In this document: one piece after another, positions 1 through 9,438 of the stretch
How the letters are laid out: every line of letters starts with the position of its first letter
Numbering within the stretch: the stretch's first letter is position 1
NCBI GenBank assembly: GCA_026398875.1
Contig: JAPLSB010000023.1
Span: 93,787 to 157,786, forward strand
DNA: 64,000 nt
Direction: 5' to 3'
Origin: Gammaproteobacteria bacterium
GTDB taxonomy: Bacteria > Pseudomonadota > Gammaproteobacteria > Nevskiales > Nevskiaceae
Notes under the pieces: generated by a model
The model's input: the letters and a program-made list of their open reading frames with translations, nothing else
Databases searched by the model: none
What the model was told of the DNA's origin: nothing
Made by a program: the position numbers and the translations under genes

Positions 1-1
1 C

Positions 2-3000
2 TGCCGGCACAAGATCTTCAATGCCGAATTCACTGTCGACGGCGCGGTTCAGCCAGATTCGCTGTTCGGCATGATCAAGCTGACCTACAAGGCTTCGCCC
101 GAAGGTGTGTTGTCCGCCTACAAGGACAACGCCTCGGTGATCGAAGGCTTTGAGGCGATGCGCTTCTTCCCGGAAGCGGATCGGGTGTGGAAGGAACACC
201 GCGAGCCGGTGCACATCCTGATGAAGGTCGAGACGCACAACCATCCGACCGGCATCTCGCCGGCACCGGGTGCCGCCACCGGCTCCGGCGGCGAAATCCG
301 CGACGAAGCGGCCACCGGCCGCGGCGGTCGTCCAAAGGCCGGCCTGTCCGGCTTCACGGTGTCGAATCTGCGGATTCCCGGTTTCGTGCAGCCCTGGGAG
401 ACGTCCCCGGAAGAAGCGTCGTTCAAGTGGAAGGATGGTCCTGTCGGGTCCGCAGCGCCGGCTCCCGCACCCACCCCTTCGGGCACCGTGTCGCCGGCGC
501 ACCTAGGCAAACCTTCCCGCATCGCCAGCGCGCTGCAGATCATGCTCGACGGCCCGATCGGTGCCGCCAGCTACAGCAACGAATTCGGCCGTCCGGTGCT
601 GACCGGCTACTTCCGCAGCTACGAGCAGCAGCTGCCCGACGGCAGCATGCGCGGCTACCACAAGCCGATCATGATCGCCGGCGGCTACGGCAACATCCGC
701 GGCCAGCATGTCGAGAAGCTCGCCGTGGTCGAAGGCGCGAAGCTGATCGTGCTCGGCGGCCCGGCGATGCTGATTGGCTTGGGCGGCGGCGCTGCCTCGT
801 CGATGGCCACCGGCGCGTCGAGCGCCGAGCTGGACTTCGCCTCGGTGCAGCGCGCCAACCCGGAACTGGAGCGCCGCTGCCAGGAAGTGGTCGACCAGTG
901 CTGGGCGCTGGGCGAAGCCAACCCGATCCTGTCGATCCACGATGTCGGCGCCGGCGGCATTTCCAACGCGCTGCCGGAACTGGTGCATGCCGACGACCGT
1001 GGCGGCCACTTCAAGCTGCGCGACGTGCTCAGTGCCGATGCCGCCTTGAGCCCGATGGAAATCTGGTGCAACGAATCGCAGGAGCGCTATGTGCTTGCGA
1101 TCGCACCTGATTCCGTCGCCGTGCTCGCGGCGATGTGCGAGCGCGAGCGCTGCCCGTTCGCCGTCGTCGGCACCGCGACGGTCGAGCAGCAGCTGATCGT
1201 CGAGGACACGCTCGATGGCAATCGGCCGGTCGACATGCCGATGCCGGTGCTGCTCGGCAAGCCGCCGAAGATGCAGCGCGGCACCACGCGCAAGCCGGCG
1301 ATCTTCGCGCCGCTCGACTACCCCCTCTCCCCCCGGGAGAGGGCGGGGGTGAGGGAGGCTGCTGATGCAAGCGCGCCATCGTCGGGTGAGAAGGGCTTGA
1401 AGGCGTTCATCAAGTCGGCCGCCGAACGCGTGCTGAAGCTGCCGACGGTCGCGTCGAAGCAGTTCCTGATCACCATAGGCGACCGTACCGTCGGCGGCCT
1501 GACCGTGCGCGACCAGATGGTCGGCCCGTGGCAGACGCCGGTCGCCGATGTCGCGGTCACCGCGACCGGTTTCGAAGCAACGACGGGCGAAGCGATGGCG
1601 ATGGGCGAACGCCCGACGATCGCGCTGCTGAACGCCGCGGCCAGCGCGCGGATGGCGGTTGCCGAATCGGTGCTGAACATCGCCGCTGCGCACATCACCA
1701 AGCTGTCCGATATCCGCCTGTCGGCGAACTGGATGGCGGCCTGCGGGCAGGGTGATGAGGACGCGCGCCTGTTCGACGCCGTCGAGGCCATCGGCCGCGA
1801 ACTGTGCCCGGCGCTCGGCATCGCGATTCCGGTCGGCAAGGATTCGCTGTCGATGAAATCGGTCTGGCAGGAGAGCGGGGAGACGAGGACTCAGACCTCG
1901 CCGCTGAGTCTGGTCATCACCGCGTTTGCGCCGGTTGCCGACGTGCGCAAGACGCTGACGCCGCAGCTCAAGGCCGAAGCGGCCAGTCGGCTGATGCTGG
2001 TCGACCTCGGTGCCGGCAAGAACCGCCTCGGCGGCTCGGCACTGGCGCAGGTATTCGGTGCCGTCGGTGACATCGCACCGGATCTCGATGACCCGGCTCG
2101 CTTGAAGGCTGCGTTCGACTGGCTGCAAGCCATGAACGCAGCGGGCAAGCTGCTGGCCTATCACGACCGCTCCGACGGCGGCCTGTTCGCCACCCTGTGC
2201 GAGATGGCCTTCGCTGGCCGCAGCGGGATCGACGTGGCGCTCGACGCGCTTGGTCCCGATCCGGTCGCGTCACTCTTCAGCGAGGAACTCGGCTTCGTCG
2301 TCCAGCTGCGCTCGGCCGATGTCGATGCTGCGGTCGCCAGCGCCCGCGCCGCCGGCCTGCACGCCGGGCTGATCGGCGAATCCAGTGCCGACGAAAAGAT
2401 CACCATCACCTTTGGTGGCAAGACGGTGTTCAGCGACGAAGTCCAGACGCTCTACCGCAACTGGGCCGAAACCAGCCATCGCATCGCGTCCCTGCGCGAC
2501 AACCCGGACTGCACGCGCGAAGAGTTCGACAGCGCCGGCGACATGGCCGATCCGGGCATCACCGTGAAGCTGACGTTCGATCCATCGGCACCGGTTGCCG
2601 CCGCGCATGTCGCCAAGCGCCCGAAGGTTGCCGTGCTGCGCGAGCAGGGCGTCAATGGCCAGGTCGAGATGGCCTACGGCTTTCACGCCGCCGGCTTCGA
2701 TGCGGTGGACGTGCACATGAGCGACATCCTCGAAGGCCGTGTGCAACTGGCGGACTTCGCCGGCTTCGCTGCTGCTGGCGGCTTCAGCTATGGCGACGTG
2801 CTCGGCGCGGGCCTGGGGTGGGCGCGCTCGATCCTGTTCAACGCGCGCGCCCGCGATGCCTTCGAAGGCTTCCTGGCCCGCGACGACCGCTTCGCCCTTG
2901 GTGTCTGCAACGGCTGCCAGATGATGGCCGCGCTTAAAGGCATCGTCCCCGGAGCCGAACACTGGCCGGCGTTCCGCCGCAACCGCAGCGAACAATTCGA

Positions 3001-3391
3001 AGCGCGCTGGAGCATGGTCGAGCTGACCGAAAGCAAGTCGATGTTCTTCCAGGGCATGGCCGGCACCCGCATGCCGATCGCGGTTGCTCATGGCGAAGGC
3101 CGCGCGGAGTTCGGAAGCAGCGGCGATCAGGCTGCACTGGAAGCGGCCGGAGGTGTGGCGATGCGCTACATCGACAATCGCGGAAGAGTCGCAACGCGGT
3201 ATCCGGCGAACCCGAACGGCTCACCGGCTGGCATCGCCTCGGTCACGAACAGAGATGGCCGCGTCACGATTCTGATGCCGCACCCGGAGCGCACGATTGC
3301 TGGCGTCACCGGCTCGTTCTGGCCGAAGGCCTGGGATGGCAAGACGCCGTGGTTCCGGATGTTCCAGAACGCGCGGGGGTTTGCGAAGTAA
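2..3391 (+). CDS. purL: Phosphoribosylformylglycinamidine synthase, 5'-partial
   Basis: This enzyme converts FGAR to FGAM with ATP and glutamine in purine synthesis. The frame is open from the window edge and reads [10 protein letters not shown] just before the first in-window ATG at 71, a conserved PurL stretch, so roughly the first 200 residues lie outside. Visible landmarks are [33 protein letters not shown] and a C-terminal class I glutaminase domain with GVCNGCQMM and [10 protein letters not shown]. Compared with the usual family sequence there are two low-complexity insertions: a Pro/Ala-rich one near 424-510, and one near 1317-1385 made from a repeat hairpin. The gene ends in a hairpin that overlaps the stop codon, and its last 191 bp recur diverged at 5471-5661. 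Confidence 0.97.
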   Translation, partial: CRHKIFNAEFTVDGAVQPDSLFGMIKLTYKASPEGVLSAYKDNASVIEGFEAMRFFPEADRVWKEHREPVHILMKVETHNHPTGISPAPGAATGSGGEIRDEAATGRGGRPKAGLSGFTVSNLRIPGFVQPWETSPEEASFKWKDGPVGSAAPAPAPTPSGTVSPAHLGKPSRIASALQIMLDGPIGAASYSNEFGRPVLTGYFRSYEQQLPDGSMRGYHKPIMIAGGYGNIRGQHVEKLAVVEGAKLIVLGGPAMLIGLGGGAASSMATGASSAELDFASVQRANPELERRCQEVVDQCWALGEANPILSIHDVGAGGISNALPELVHADDRGGHFKLRDVLSADAALSPMEIWCNESQERYVLAIAPDSVAVLAAMCERERCPFAVVGTATVEQQLIVEDTLDGNRPVDMPMPVLLGKPPKMQRGTTRKPAIFAPLDYPLSPRERAGVREAADASAPSSGEKGLKAFIKSAAERVLKLPTVASKQFLITIGDRTVGGLTVRDQMVGPWQTPVADVAVTATGFEATTGEAMAMGERPTIALLNAAASARMAVAESVLNIAAAHITKLSDIRLSANWMAACGQGDEDARLFDAVEAIGRELCPALGIAIPVGKDSLSMKSVWQESGETRTQTSPLSLVITAFAPVADVRKTLTPQLKAEAASRLMLVDLGAGKNRLGGSALAQVFGAVGDIAPDLDDPARLKAAFDWLQAMNAAGKLLAYHDRSDGGLFATLCEMAFAGRSGIDVALDALGPDPVASLFSEELGFVVQLRSADVDAAVASARAAGLHAGLIGESSADEKITITFGGKTVFSDEVQTLYRNWAETSHRIASLRDNPDCTREEFDSAGDMADPGITVKLTFDPSAPVAAAHVAKRPKVAVLREQGVNGQVEMAYGFHAAGFDAVDVHMSDILEGRVQLADFAGFAAAGGFSYGDVLGAGLGWARSILFNARARDAFEGFLARDDRFALGVCNGCQMMAALKGIVPGAEHWPAFRRNRSEQFEARWSMVELTESKSMFFQGMAGTRMPIAVAHGEGRAEFGSSGDQAALEAAGGVAMRYIDNRGRVATRYPANPNGSPAGIASVTNRDGRVTILMPHPERTIAGVTGSFWPKAWDGKTPWFRMFQNARGFAK
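1317..1362 (+). repeat. REP-like GC hairpin inserted in frame within purL
   Basis: A 9-bp perfect stem (CCCTCTCCC at 1323-1331, GGGAGAGGG at 1335-1343) is followed by GGGTGAGGG. This is the form of the CCCTCTCCC/GGGTGAGGG elements that are common between genes in GC-rich proteobacteria. Here it is translated as [12 protein letters not shown] inside a PurL linker between conserved blocks, and it keeps the frame open. Confidence 0.7.
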
Positions 3392-3414
3392 GGCGGGTCT
3401 AGACCCGCTTTGCT
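3387..3414 (+). terminator. Hairpin across purL stop codon
   Basis: A 14-bp stem with two G-U wobbles is centred on TCTAGA and includes the TAA stop at 3389-3391. It has no loop in the perfect form and only a short T stretch after it. It may act as a terminator or mRNA-end stabiliser. The same hairpin recurs at 5657-5684. Confidence 0.5.
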
Positions 3415-3429
3415 GAGTTCAATTTGTGG

Positions 3430-4749
3430 TTACGGTCCTGCGTATTCCTGCTCTTTCTTGGTGATTTCACCCGTGACCTTCTTCCAGTGAGGCTTAACCT
3501 GCTTTTTCATCTCCGAAGAGTTTGTGACCTTGGCCGATTTGAACGCGTAGGATAAAAATGATCTCCGTCCAAGATAGGTGAATTTTGTAAATATTTTCTT
3601 AGTACGAAGTGGGGTTTTTGAGCCAGATTTTTTGTCAAAAGCAATTCGAGTTCGATGTGCAAGCCGTACCGCTGCCCTCATTCGAGAGTAGTATCTTGTG
3701 ATTCCAGAGTTTCTTAATAAAACCTTTCGTCCGTCGAAAGTGAATCCGAGATACTGCAACGGTTTTCCATCAGACACCGCTCCGAGTTCAAAGTAGTGAA
3801 CGCTTGACTTGGAAGCTTGGAGTTCAAGTCGCGCAGTGCTAACTGATGCGCCTACGACAAGCTCTAATTCCGCCTTTTTGTCTGAAGGGGCGATTATCAG
3901 AATATCATCACAGTATCTGTAGTAATTTGCCCCTATTTCACGACATATCTTAACAATGATGTGGTCGAGATTTAAGAGATAAATATTCGATAGAACTGCA
4001 CTGATTGGTAGTCCTTGCGGAATCCCAAACTTGTTCTGATTGACGCTAATTAGTCCTTCTCGGCGGACGATATTACGGAAATCTTGCACGGAGCAGATTC
4101 GGCGACGCCCGGACGCGCGCGGATTGTGTCGAGAGATTGCTAACCGCTTATATAAATGATCGCGATCAACAGAAGAGTATCGAGTGACTGATTTGTATAC
4201 CTGATAATGATCGGCGGGAAGTTCTGTCACGCCCAAGACTTTTGCCCACATTTCCTTCAACAAGCGGTGATCTAACGAATCAAAGAAGCCTTTGATATCG
4301 AAGGCAAGAGCAACGCAGGCCTGACGCTTCGAAATTTCGGTGAATGCTTCAGATGCGAAATGAATATTGCATTTGCCGAGACCTGGTCTAAATGCAAGGA
4401 TCGAACCTGCAATATCTGATTTTTTCAGAAGTTCTTCATATTGAGCGCTCAGTAAGTGAGCGTAGTGCTCATACAGTGCTGCATCGCGATGGGCGGCGTA
4501 ACAAATCTGGCGCTTCTTCTTCGGCGCTTTCTGTAATTCGCCACTCGCTAGTCGTTTTACTTTTCGCGTTTCAACGATTGTCTGAAGAACAGGCATGAAC
4601 TGCCAAGACGCAACCGCTGCTGGGTCAACGACTAAGTTGCCAACCAGTGATGGCCTAATCGGCTCATCAAAATGGAGATACCTACGGACCTTAAGGTCCG
4701 GAGAACTCTTGGTGGCTGAACTGGGGGAGATTGGTCGCGGCAGTCCCAA
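3430..4749 (-). CDS. Reverse transcriptase, DRT2-like defence candidate
   Basis: A 439-residue RT. Catalytic motifs are FDIKGFFDSLDH (150-161) and YCDD (279-282), with GIPQGLPISAVLSNIYL between them. KKKRQICYAAHRDAALYEHYA and DHYQVYKSVTRY resemble what I remember of DRT2 (UG2) antiviral RTs, and the length fits that group. There is no maturase X domain or HNH domain as in group II intron RTs, and no other gene is present. No ATG lies in frame near the start; the best start is TTG at 4749 with a GGGGGA Shine-Dalgarno sequence. The gene is clearly AT-richer than its neighbours and lies between two purL 3' ends. RT identity is secure; the DRT2 assignment is tentative. Confidence 0.9.
   Translation of the reverse strand: MGLPRPISPSSATKSSPDLKVRRYLHFDEPIRPSLVGNLVVDPAAVASWQFMPVLQTIVETRKVKRLASGELQKAPKKKRQICYAAHRDAALYEHYAHLLSAQYEELLKKSDIAGSILAFRPGLGKCNIHFASEAFTEISKRQACVALAFDIKGFFDSLDHRLLKEMWAKVLGVTELPADHYQVYKSVTRYSSVDRDHLYKRLAISRHNPRASGRRRICSVQDFRNIVRREGLISVNQNKFGIPQGLPISAVLSNIYLLNLDHIIVKICREIGANYYRYCDDILIIAPSDKKAELELVVGASVSTARLELQASKSSVHYFELGAVSDGKPLQYLGFTFDGRKVLLRNSGITRYYSRMRAAVRLAHRTRIAFDKKSGSKTPLRTKKIFTKFTYLGRRSFLSYAFKSAKVTNSSEMKKQVKPHWKKVTGEITKKEQEYAGP
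4685..4700. repeat. 16-bp perfect palindrome near RT start
   Basis: CGGACCTTAAGGTCCG lies within the first codons of the RT gene. It would form an 8-bp hairpin in the transcript and could be the 3' boundary of an upstream structured RNA or a translation control. Confidence 0.45.
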
Positions 4750-4980
4750 AACATCCCCCCAGTTTGCTGGCTTTTAAGGGCCATTACCTAACGTGGTCTA
4801 CGCGCGGCGCCGCATCAATTACGAAGCTATATAATGCTAGATGGAGCATCTCGATGAACCTTTCGATTCAACTCAACGTCCTGGTCGCCTTGGTATCGTT
4901 CACCGCCAGTTTCCTTGGCAGCGGCGGTACATTCGGATCAATGAATCACGATTTCTCGTGGGCCATTGACTTGTCAACCG
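4750..4980 (-). ncRNA. Candidate structured ncRNA upstream of RT
   Basis: Known DRT2 systems have a non-coding template RNA directly upstream of the RT in the same direction. Here the minus strand shows a run of short hairpins: CACGA-GAAA-TCGTG (4960-4947), a CTGCCA/TGGCGG stem (about 4921-4903) and AGATG-CTC-CATCT (4851-4839). A TTGACA lies at 4977-4972 with only a weak -10. One minus frame is open for 36 codons (4937-4830), which could suit a repeat-spanning neo-type ORF. No covariance test was possible and the ends are approximate. Confidence 0.35.
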
Positions 4981-5040
4981 TCTCCTCATCCGCAAAATCA
5001 AATGAGCGTTCTAAGCGTAGTTGCGCTCTCGGCGACGGTC

Positions 5041-5470
5041 AATAGGAAGGTTGGAGAAATTAGTCGACGAAGCGGTTGGTAATGCGATCTGCATCACTGA
5101 GCCGCGACCAATAGAAAGAGCCGGGCTCAATCATCTCTAGCGTGGCCGGCATTCTGCCGGTGAACACCCTGCGGCCTGGCACCCGCTGACGGCGACCCGC
5201 GCCCAGCACGTAGCTAAAGCAGCACGTTGCTAAAGGGGCCAGGCTCAGTTAATTGCTCCGGACTCGACGCTCGCATCGCGGTGCAGTGCGGCGAAGGGCT
5301 GCCGAGCGGCGCGATGGACAGCAGCGCCCCGTATTGCAACGTGTTCGGCTGAACGCACTTGCTGGGTGCGCTGCGTGCGTGGCTTCAGGCGCGTCGTTGT
5401 TACGGCAAGGGGACGGGCTCAGTTTCGGCTTAGGTTGAAGCGTCGCTTTGAGCCTGCCTCCTCCTATCTG
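5041..5470. other. Gene-free stretch with short repeats
   Basis: I see no convincing gene here. The stretch holds a tandem 16-bp repeat (CAGCACGTAGCTAAAG at 5204-5219 and CAGCACGTTGCTAAAG at 5220-5235). It also holds three dispersed copies of a GGCTCA-containing motif, near 5116-5133, 5231-5248 and 5407-5425. These look like remnants of a repeat family. Confidence 0.5.
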
Positions 5471-5661
5471 ATCCGGCGAATCTGAACGGCTCACCGGCTG
5501 GTATCGCATCGGTAGCCAATCGTGATGGCCGCGTGACCATCCTGATGCCGCATCCGGAACGCACGATCGCCGGCGTCACCGGCTCGTTCTGGCCGAAGGC
5601 CTGGGATGGCGAGACGCCTTGGTTCCGGATGTTCCAGAACGCGCGGGTGTTTGCGAAGTAA
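5471..5661 (+). pseudogene. Second copy of purL 3' end
   Basis: This matches 3201-3391 with no indels and about 20 substitutions (about 90% identity by hand count). In the purL frame it still encodes the PurL C-terminus to the same stop, with only about four amino-acid changes; most differences are synonymous. Upstream of 5471 the similarity ends abruptly. The pattern means both copies were under coding selection before they came together. The copy next to host gene 5705-6226 is probably the original chromosomal end, and the functional one at 3201-3391 probably arrived with the RT islet. Confidence 0.85.
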
Positions 5662-5684
5662 GGCGGGTCTAGACCCGCCTTACT
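5657..5684. terminator. 28-bp perfect palindrome at end of purL copy
   Basis: The palindrome is centred on TCTAGA, includes the stop codon of the purL copy and lies between convergent sequences (the purL copy and the 5705-6226 gene). It is the counterpart of the 3387-3414 hairpin, here without wobbles. Confidence 0.55.
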
Positions 5685-5704
5685 AAACACTGGCGCGCTG
5701 ACCT

Positions 5705-6226
5705 TCAGCTGGTGGCGGGGTTTCGGACAATCGATACATTGCGCCAGATCAGCTCGTCGCCGTTGGCCAGTACGAACTCGTTGTACGGGGTAAAGCCGGA
5801 TTTTGCCGGCAGCACCGGTTTTGCAGGCGAAACGTCGAACGGCCCGTTACCGGTATATGCGTTGGAAATTGGCCTGCCGTTCCGTACGACGTAGTACTGC
5901 CAGGCGTTGACGATTTCCGAGCCATCAACCTTTACGGTGGATTCCGACAACGTGTAGCGCCCGGCTTTGCGGGTCTTGTTCCCTAGCGACGGGGATAGGT
6001 CGTCTTGCAGGATATGGGTGAAGGAAACGAGCGACTCGATGACGCGGACCGGGCTGGCCGGTTGTGTGCTGGGCGAGGACAGGCGTGACTCGGCGACGTA
6101 GGAAAACCGTCCTGCCGAATCAATGATGGCCTGTTGGAGAATGTCTCGAACGGTGGGATCGGCGCTGCCAACCGTGATGGCTTGGTCATAGAAGATGCCG
6201 ACGACTCTGAGGCGAATGGTGGTCAT
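5705..6226 (-). CDS. Hypothetical protein
   Basis: A 173-residue protein of unknown function starting MTTIRLRVVG, with no signal peptide or membrane segment. The sequence alternates short beta-like stretches (VSFTHIL, WQYYVVRNGRPI, NEFVLANGDELIWRNVSIV), suggesting an all-beta or alpha/beta cytosolic fold. GC content and codon use look native. It ends just past the purL-copy palindrome, so it is convergent with purL. I recognise no family. Confidence 0.6.
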   Translation of the reverse strand: MTTIRLRVVGIFYDQAITVGSADPTVRDILQQAIIDSAGRFSYVAESRLSSPSTQPASPVRVIESLVSFTHILQDDLSPSLGNKTRKAGRYTLSESTVKVDGSEIVNAWQYYVVRNGRPISNAYTGNGPFDVSPAKPVLPAKSGFTPYNEFVLANGDELIWRNVSIVRNPATS

Positions 6227-6504
6227 GTTGATTCCGGATGTGAGTGTGATGAGGTGTCATCCATCGACGTTGATGGCACTCACACGCTGCGCTGGCGACG
6301 ACACGCAGTCCTCGCGAAAACCTATCGGATTCAACACGAATTCATATTGACGCCTGTTTCCGGCCGCAAACGTAGCCCGGATAGCGCGCAGCGAAATCCG
6401 GGTTCCTGCATTCGTGAATCACCGTTCCCAGACTGGAATAACGGCTCCAAGTGCCGCTGGAACGCCGTCGGCAGTCTCCCTGAACTTCGAGATCGACGAA
6501 TCCG

Positions 6505-6882
6505 TCAGTGCGTCATTCCACGCGCCAGCCACGGAAACTGGATCCAGAACGAGACGTAGAAGAAGCTCAGATACCAGTAGCGGAACACGAAGCTCAGGTC
6601 ATCGCCGCCGATGATGACGATGTAGATGACGTCGTAGAGAAATAGCGGCACGGTCAGGTACAGCGCCAGCCACAGCGCGTTGCGCCGGTGATCGCGGCTC
6701 GGAAAGCGGCGCAGCAGCCATGGTGCCAGCGGCACGTACAGCGCGGTCACGGCCGGCAGGATCAGCAGCTGGGCCACCAGTGGCCAGTGCTGGTAGTAGT
6801 CCGGCAGGCCGAGCAGCACGAAAAAGCCCCAGGTCACAAAGCTCATTGCCAGCAGCGACAGGTGCGTTTTCAGATCAAGCAT
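6505..6882 (-). CDS. Small integral membrane protein
   Basis: A 125-residue protein with about four hydrophobic helices (roughly 8-25, 35-55, 70-92 and 100-118) and a positively charged loop RRFPSRDHRRN between the second and third. It is probably an inner-membrane protein. It stands alone on the minus strand and is not obviously part of an operon. No family is recognised and no function can be given. Confidence 0.65.
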   Translation of the reverse strand: MLDLKTHLSLLAMSFVTWGFFVLLGLPDYYQHWPLVAQLLILPAVTALYVPLAPWLLRRFPSRDHRRNALWLALYLTVPLFLYDVIYIVIIGGDDLSFVFRYWYLSFFYVSFWIQFPWLARGMTH

Positions 6883-7137
6883 CGGGGCGGCTCGGTTAGG
6901 GGCGGCGCGCGATCGTCAGATGCGAGCACCAGGGTGTCGATCCGGACTCGCCTTCGGGTATGACCTCGGGGCGCCGTCGTCTACGGTGCAGAAGCTACTA
7001 GCCTTCACACCGGTGTTCGCGCGGGAGGACCGCTACAAGTATCGGATGTGAATGGAAAAAATGGACGCTTATTGCGCATCCCGTCGGGCTTCTGAATGCT
7101 TTGCGCTTTGCTGCAAATTCACCTGCAAGGGGGCGCG

Positions 7138-7557
7138 ATGCCGAAAGCACTCAACTGGCGCGACAAGATGGCGGTGGCGAGGCAGCCGAAGAAGGTGCTG
7201 CTGGACAAGCCTTTCGCCGGCATTCCGGCTGGCAGTCTGCTGCTAGTCGGCACGCCGATGATGATGCAGACGTACATCGACTCGATCCCGGCAGGTGAGA
7301 CGCGCACGATCGTGCGGCTGCGGCGTGATCTGGCTCGTGCGGCGAAATGCGATGCAACCTGTCCGGTGTCGACCGCAGTATTCATCCGGATGGTCGCGGA
7401 AGCGGCGATCGAGCAGCTCAATGACGGTGCCGACGCCCTCGAGGTGACGCCGTTCTGGCGGGTCATCGAGCCCGGCAGCACGATTGCGAAGAAGCTGCCG
7501 ATTGATGGTGAGTGGCTGAACGCGAAGCGGGCAGGCGAAGCGGTCGGCAGGCAGTGA
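7138..7557 (+). CDS. MGMT/alkyltransferase-like small protein
   Basis: A 139-residue protein; the start at 7138 is chosen for its AAGGGGG Shine-Dalgarno sequence. The layout IPAGETRTIVRLRRDLA ... TPFWRVIEPGS recalls the DNA-binding domain of O6-alkylguanine transferases, where IPCGET ... VPCHRVI is usual. The acceptor Cys of PCHR is not present (PFWR here), as in alkyltransferase-like proteins that bind but do not repair alkylated bases. A TCPVST segment upstream has another Cys of unknown role. The family call is from remembered motifs, so moderate. It precedes lldD by about 145 bp on the same strand. Confidence 0.55.
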   Translation: MPKALNWRDKMAVARQPKKVLLDKPFAGIPAGSLLLVGTPMMMQTYIDSIPAGETRTIVRLRRDLARAAKCDATCPVSTAVFIRMVAEAAIEQLNDGADALEVTPFWRVIEPGSTIAKKLPIDGEWLNAKRAGEAVGRQ

Positions 7558-7701
7558 GGCGGGTGTGGTGGGTGCGATCCCGCAGCGTTGCGATTCGGCG
7601 GACGGGTCCGGTTCCGGGCCATCGAGGGCGATGCCTTCCCGACGCACGTGGCCGCGTTGCTGCGGCAAGCTGCGCTGGACGCCATTCGAGCACACCCGCC
7701 G

Positions 7702-8859
7702 ATGAAAGCCGCCTCCGCTCTCGATTACCGCGAACTGGCGCGCCGCCGCCTGCCGCATTTCCTGTTCGAGTACATCGACGGCGGTTCGTATGCGGAGGCC
7801 ACGCTGGCGCGCAACGTCGCCGATCTGGCGGCAATCAGCCTGCGCCAGCGGGTGCTGCGTGATGTGTCGTCGCTCGATCTGACGACCACCTTGTTCGGAC
7901 AGAAGCTGAGCCTGCCGGTGGCGCTGGCGCCGGTCGGGCTGACCGGGCTGTATGCGCGGCGCGGCGAGGTGATTGGCGCGAAAGTGGCGGCGGCGCGCGG
8001 GATTCCGTTCTGCCTGTCGACGATGTCGGTCTGCTCTATCGCCGAGGTCCGCCGTGATTCAGGTGCGCCGTTCTGGTTCCAGCTCTACGCGATCCGCGAT
8101 CGCGGCTACACCCGCGAGCTGCTGGCGCAGGCGCGCGAGGCCGGCTGCACGGCGCTGATGTTCACCGTCGATCTGCCGATGCCCGGCTCGCGCTACCGCG
8201 ATGTGCGCTCGGGCCTGAGCGGTGCGCCGGGATTGCGAGGTGCCTTGCGTCGGTTCGGGCAGTCGGCCTTGCGGCCGCGCTGGGCCTGGGATGTCGGGCT
8301 GATGGGCCGGCCGCACATTCTTGGCAATGTCGCGCCGGTGCTCGGGCCGAATACCGGGCTGGAGGATTTCCTTGGCTGGATTCGCGACAACTTCGATCCG
8401 TCGGTGAGCTGGCGGGATCTGGAAGCCTTGCGTGCCGACTGGAGCGGGCCGCTGATCGTCAAGGGCATTCTCGATGCCGACGATGCTCGCGAAGCGGCTC
8501 GCTGTGGTGCGGACGGGATCGTGGTGTCGAACCACGGCGGCCGCCAGCTCGATGGCGTGCCGTCGACGGCGCGGGCGCTGCCGGCGATTGCCGACGCGGT
8601 CGGCGATCAGCTCACCGTGCTGGCCGACAGCGGCATTCGCTCGGGGCTGGATGTGGTGCGGATGCTGGCGCTCGGGGCCAAGGGCGTGCTGCTTGGCCGG
8701 GCCTGGGTCTATGCGCTCGGCGGCGGTGGCGCGGCCGGAGTGGACCATCTGCTGCGGCTGATCGAAGCCGAGATGCGGGTGGCGATGGCGCTGACCGGCG
8801 TCACCCGCATTGCCGACATCGACCACAGCGCGCTGGTCGATGTCGGTGTTTCTGCATGA
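7702..8859 (+). CDS. lldD: FMN-dependent L-lactate dehydrogenase
   Basis: Membrane-associated oxidation of L-lactate to pyruvate with electrons passed to quinone. The 385 residues align along their length with the E. coli enzyme: [21 protein letters not shown] near the N-terminus, [31 protein letters not shown], and the active-site block [12 protein letters not shown] with catalytic His278, then [20 protein letters not shown] place the start at 7702 ([12 protein letters not shown]) because the open frame upstream to 7588 has no similarity to the family. No lldP or lldR is adjacent. Confidence 0.95.
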   Translation: MKAASALDYRELARRRLPHFLFEYIDGGSYAEATLARNVADLAAISLRQRVLRDVSSLDLTTTLFGQKLSLPVALAPVGLTGLYARRGEVIGAKVAAARGIPFCLSTMSVCSIAEVRRDSGAPFWFQLYAIRDRGYTRELLAQAREAGCTALMFTVDLPMPGSRYRDVRSGLSGAPGLRGALRRFGQSALRPRWAWDVGLMGRPHILGNVAPVLGPNTGLEDFLGWIRDNFDPSVSWRDLEALRADWSGPLIVKGILDADDAREAARCGADGIVVSNHGGRQLDGVPSTARALPAIADAVGDQLTVLADSGIRSGLDVVRMLALGAKGVLLGRAWVYALGGGGAAGVDHLLRLIEAEMRVAMALTGVTRIADIDHSALVDVGVSA

Positions 8860-8868
8860 GCCCTGGGC

Positions 8869-9438
8869 TCAGTCGCGGCGGTTCTGCTGCGGCTGGCGAT
8901 AGACATACGGGCCCTGGCGACCGTCGACGCGGCCGTTGACGCCGACGCCGACACGCACGTCGACACCGGCACCGGCCTGTCCGCGCGGCAGCACGCGGCC
9001 CTGGCCACGACCAGCGACAGCACCCAGCGTGCCGTTCGTGACGTCGCGCGCCAGTCCAAGGCTGCCGCGCGTGGCATCACGGGCAAGACCCAGGCTGCCG
9101 CGGGTCGCATCGCCGGCGATCGACAGCGCGCCGCGTGTGGCATCGCCGGCGACGCCGAGTGCGCCACCGATGATGCCGCCGACAAAGCGGCGTCCCGGCT
9201 GCGGACGACGTTCTTCGTAAGCGTAGTAGCCATCGTCATAACCGTCGTCGTAGCGGTAATCGCGGTCGTCGACACGACGGCGATGGTCGGCACCGGCACC
9301 GGCGCTGACGCCGACATCAACGCCGATGCGTGCCGATGCCGATGCACGGCCCTGCTGCGCTTCCGCGGGGACGACGGCACCGAGCAGCAACGCGCCGCTG
9401 GTGATCAGGGAAAGCAGGGGAAAGCGGCTGGCAGTCAT
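8869..9438 (-). CDS. Secreted glycine-rich protein with 11-residue repeats
   Basis: A 189-residue protein with a clear signal peptide (MTASRFPLLS then a hydrophobic core to AEAQQ). The start at 9438 has a GGAGG Shine-Dalgarno sequence; the longer frame to 9573 is Cys-rich and unlikely to be coding. After a charged Tyr/Asp-rich stretch come four 11-residue units of the form (S/G)(I/L)A(G/R)DATRG(S/A)L at residues 95-139, then a Gly/Arg/Val-rich tail. It is probably periplasmic or secreted. Its function is unknown. Confidence 0.75.
   Translation of the reverse strand: MTASRFPLLSLITSGALLLGAVVPAEAQQGRASASARIGVDVGVSAGAGADHRRRVDDRDYRYDDGYDDGYYAYEERRPQPGRRFVGGIIGGALGVAGDATRGALSIAGDATRGSLGLARDATRGSLGLARDVTNGTLGAVAGRGQGRVLPRGQAGAGVDVRVGVGVNGRVDGRQGPYVYRQPQQNRRD
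9022..9156 (-). repeat. Degenerate 33-bp tandem repeat, about four units
   Basis: The repeat encodes the DATRG 11-mers of the secreted protein. Third-position differences between units show the repeat is kept at protein level rather than being a fresh duplication. Confidence 0.65.

Noticed and set aside
503..2164. 553-codon antisense ORF over purL
   Set aside because: It is the mirror of conserved purL codons in GC-rich DNA, Arg/His/Gln-rich with no domain.
3430..4749. Group II intron or retron
   Set aside because: No maturase/HNH domain or intron domain V hairpin, and no clear msr-msd inverted repeats beside the RT.
5249..5509. 86-codon minus ORF beside the purL copy
   Set aside because: Runs into the purL-copy antisense and repeat region; no start signal.
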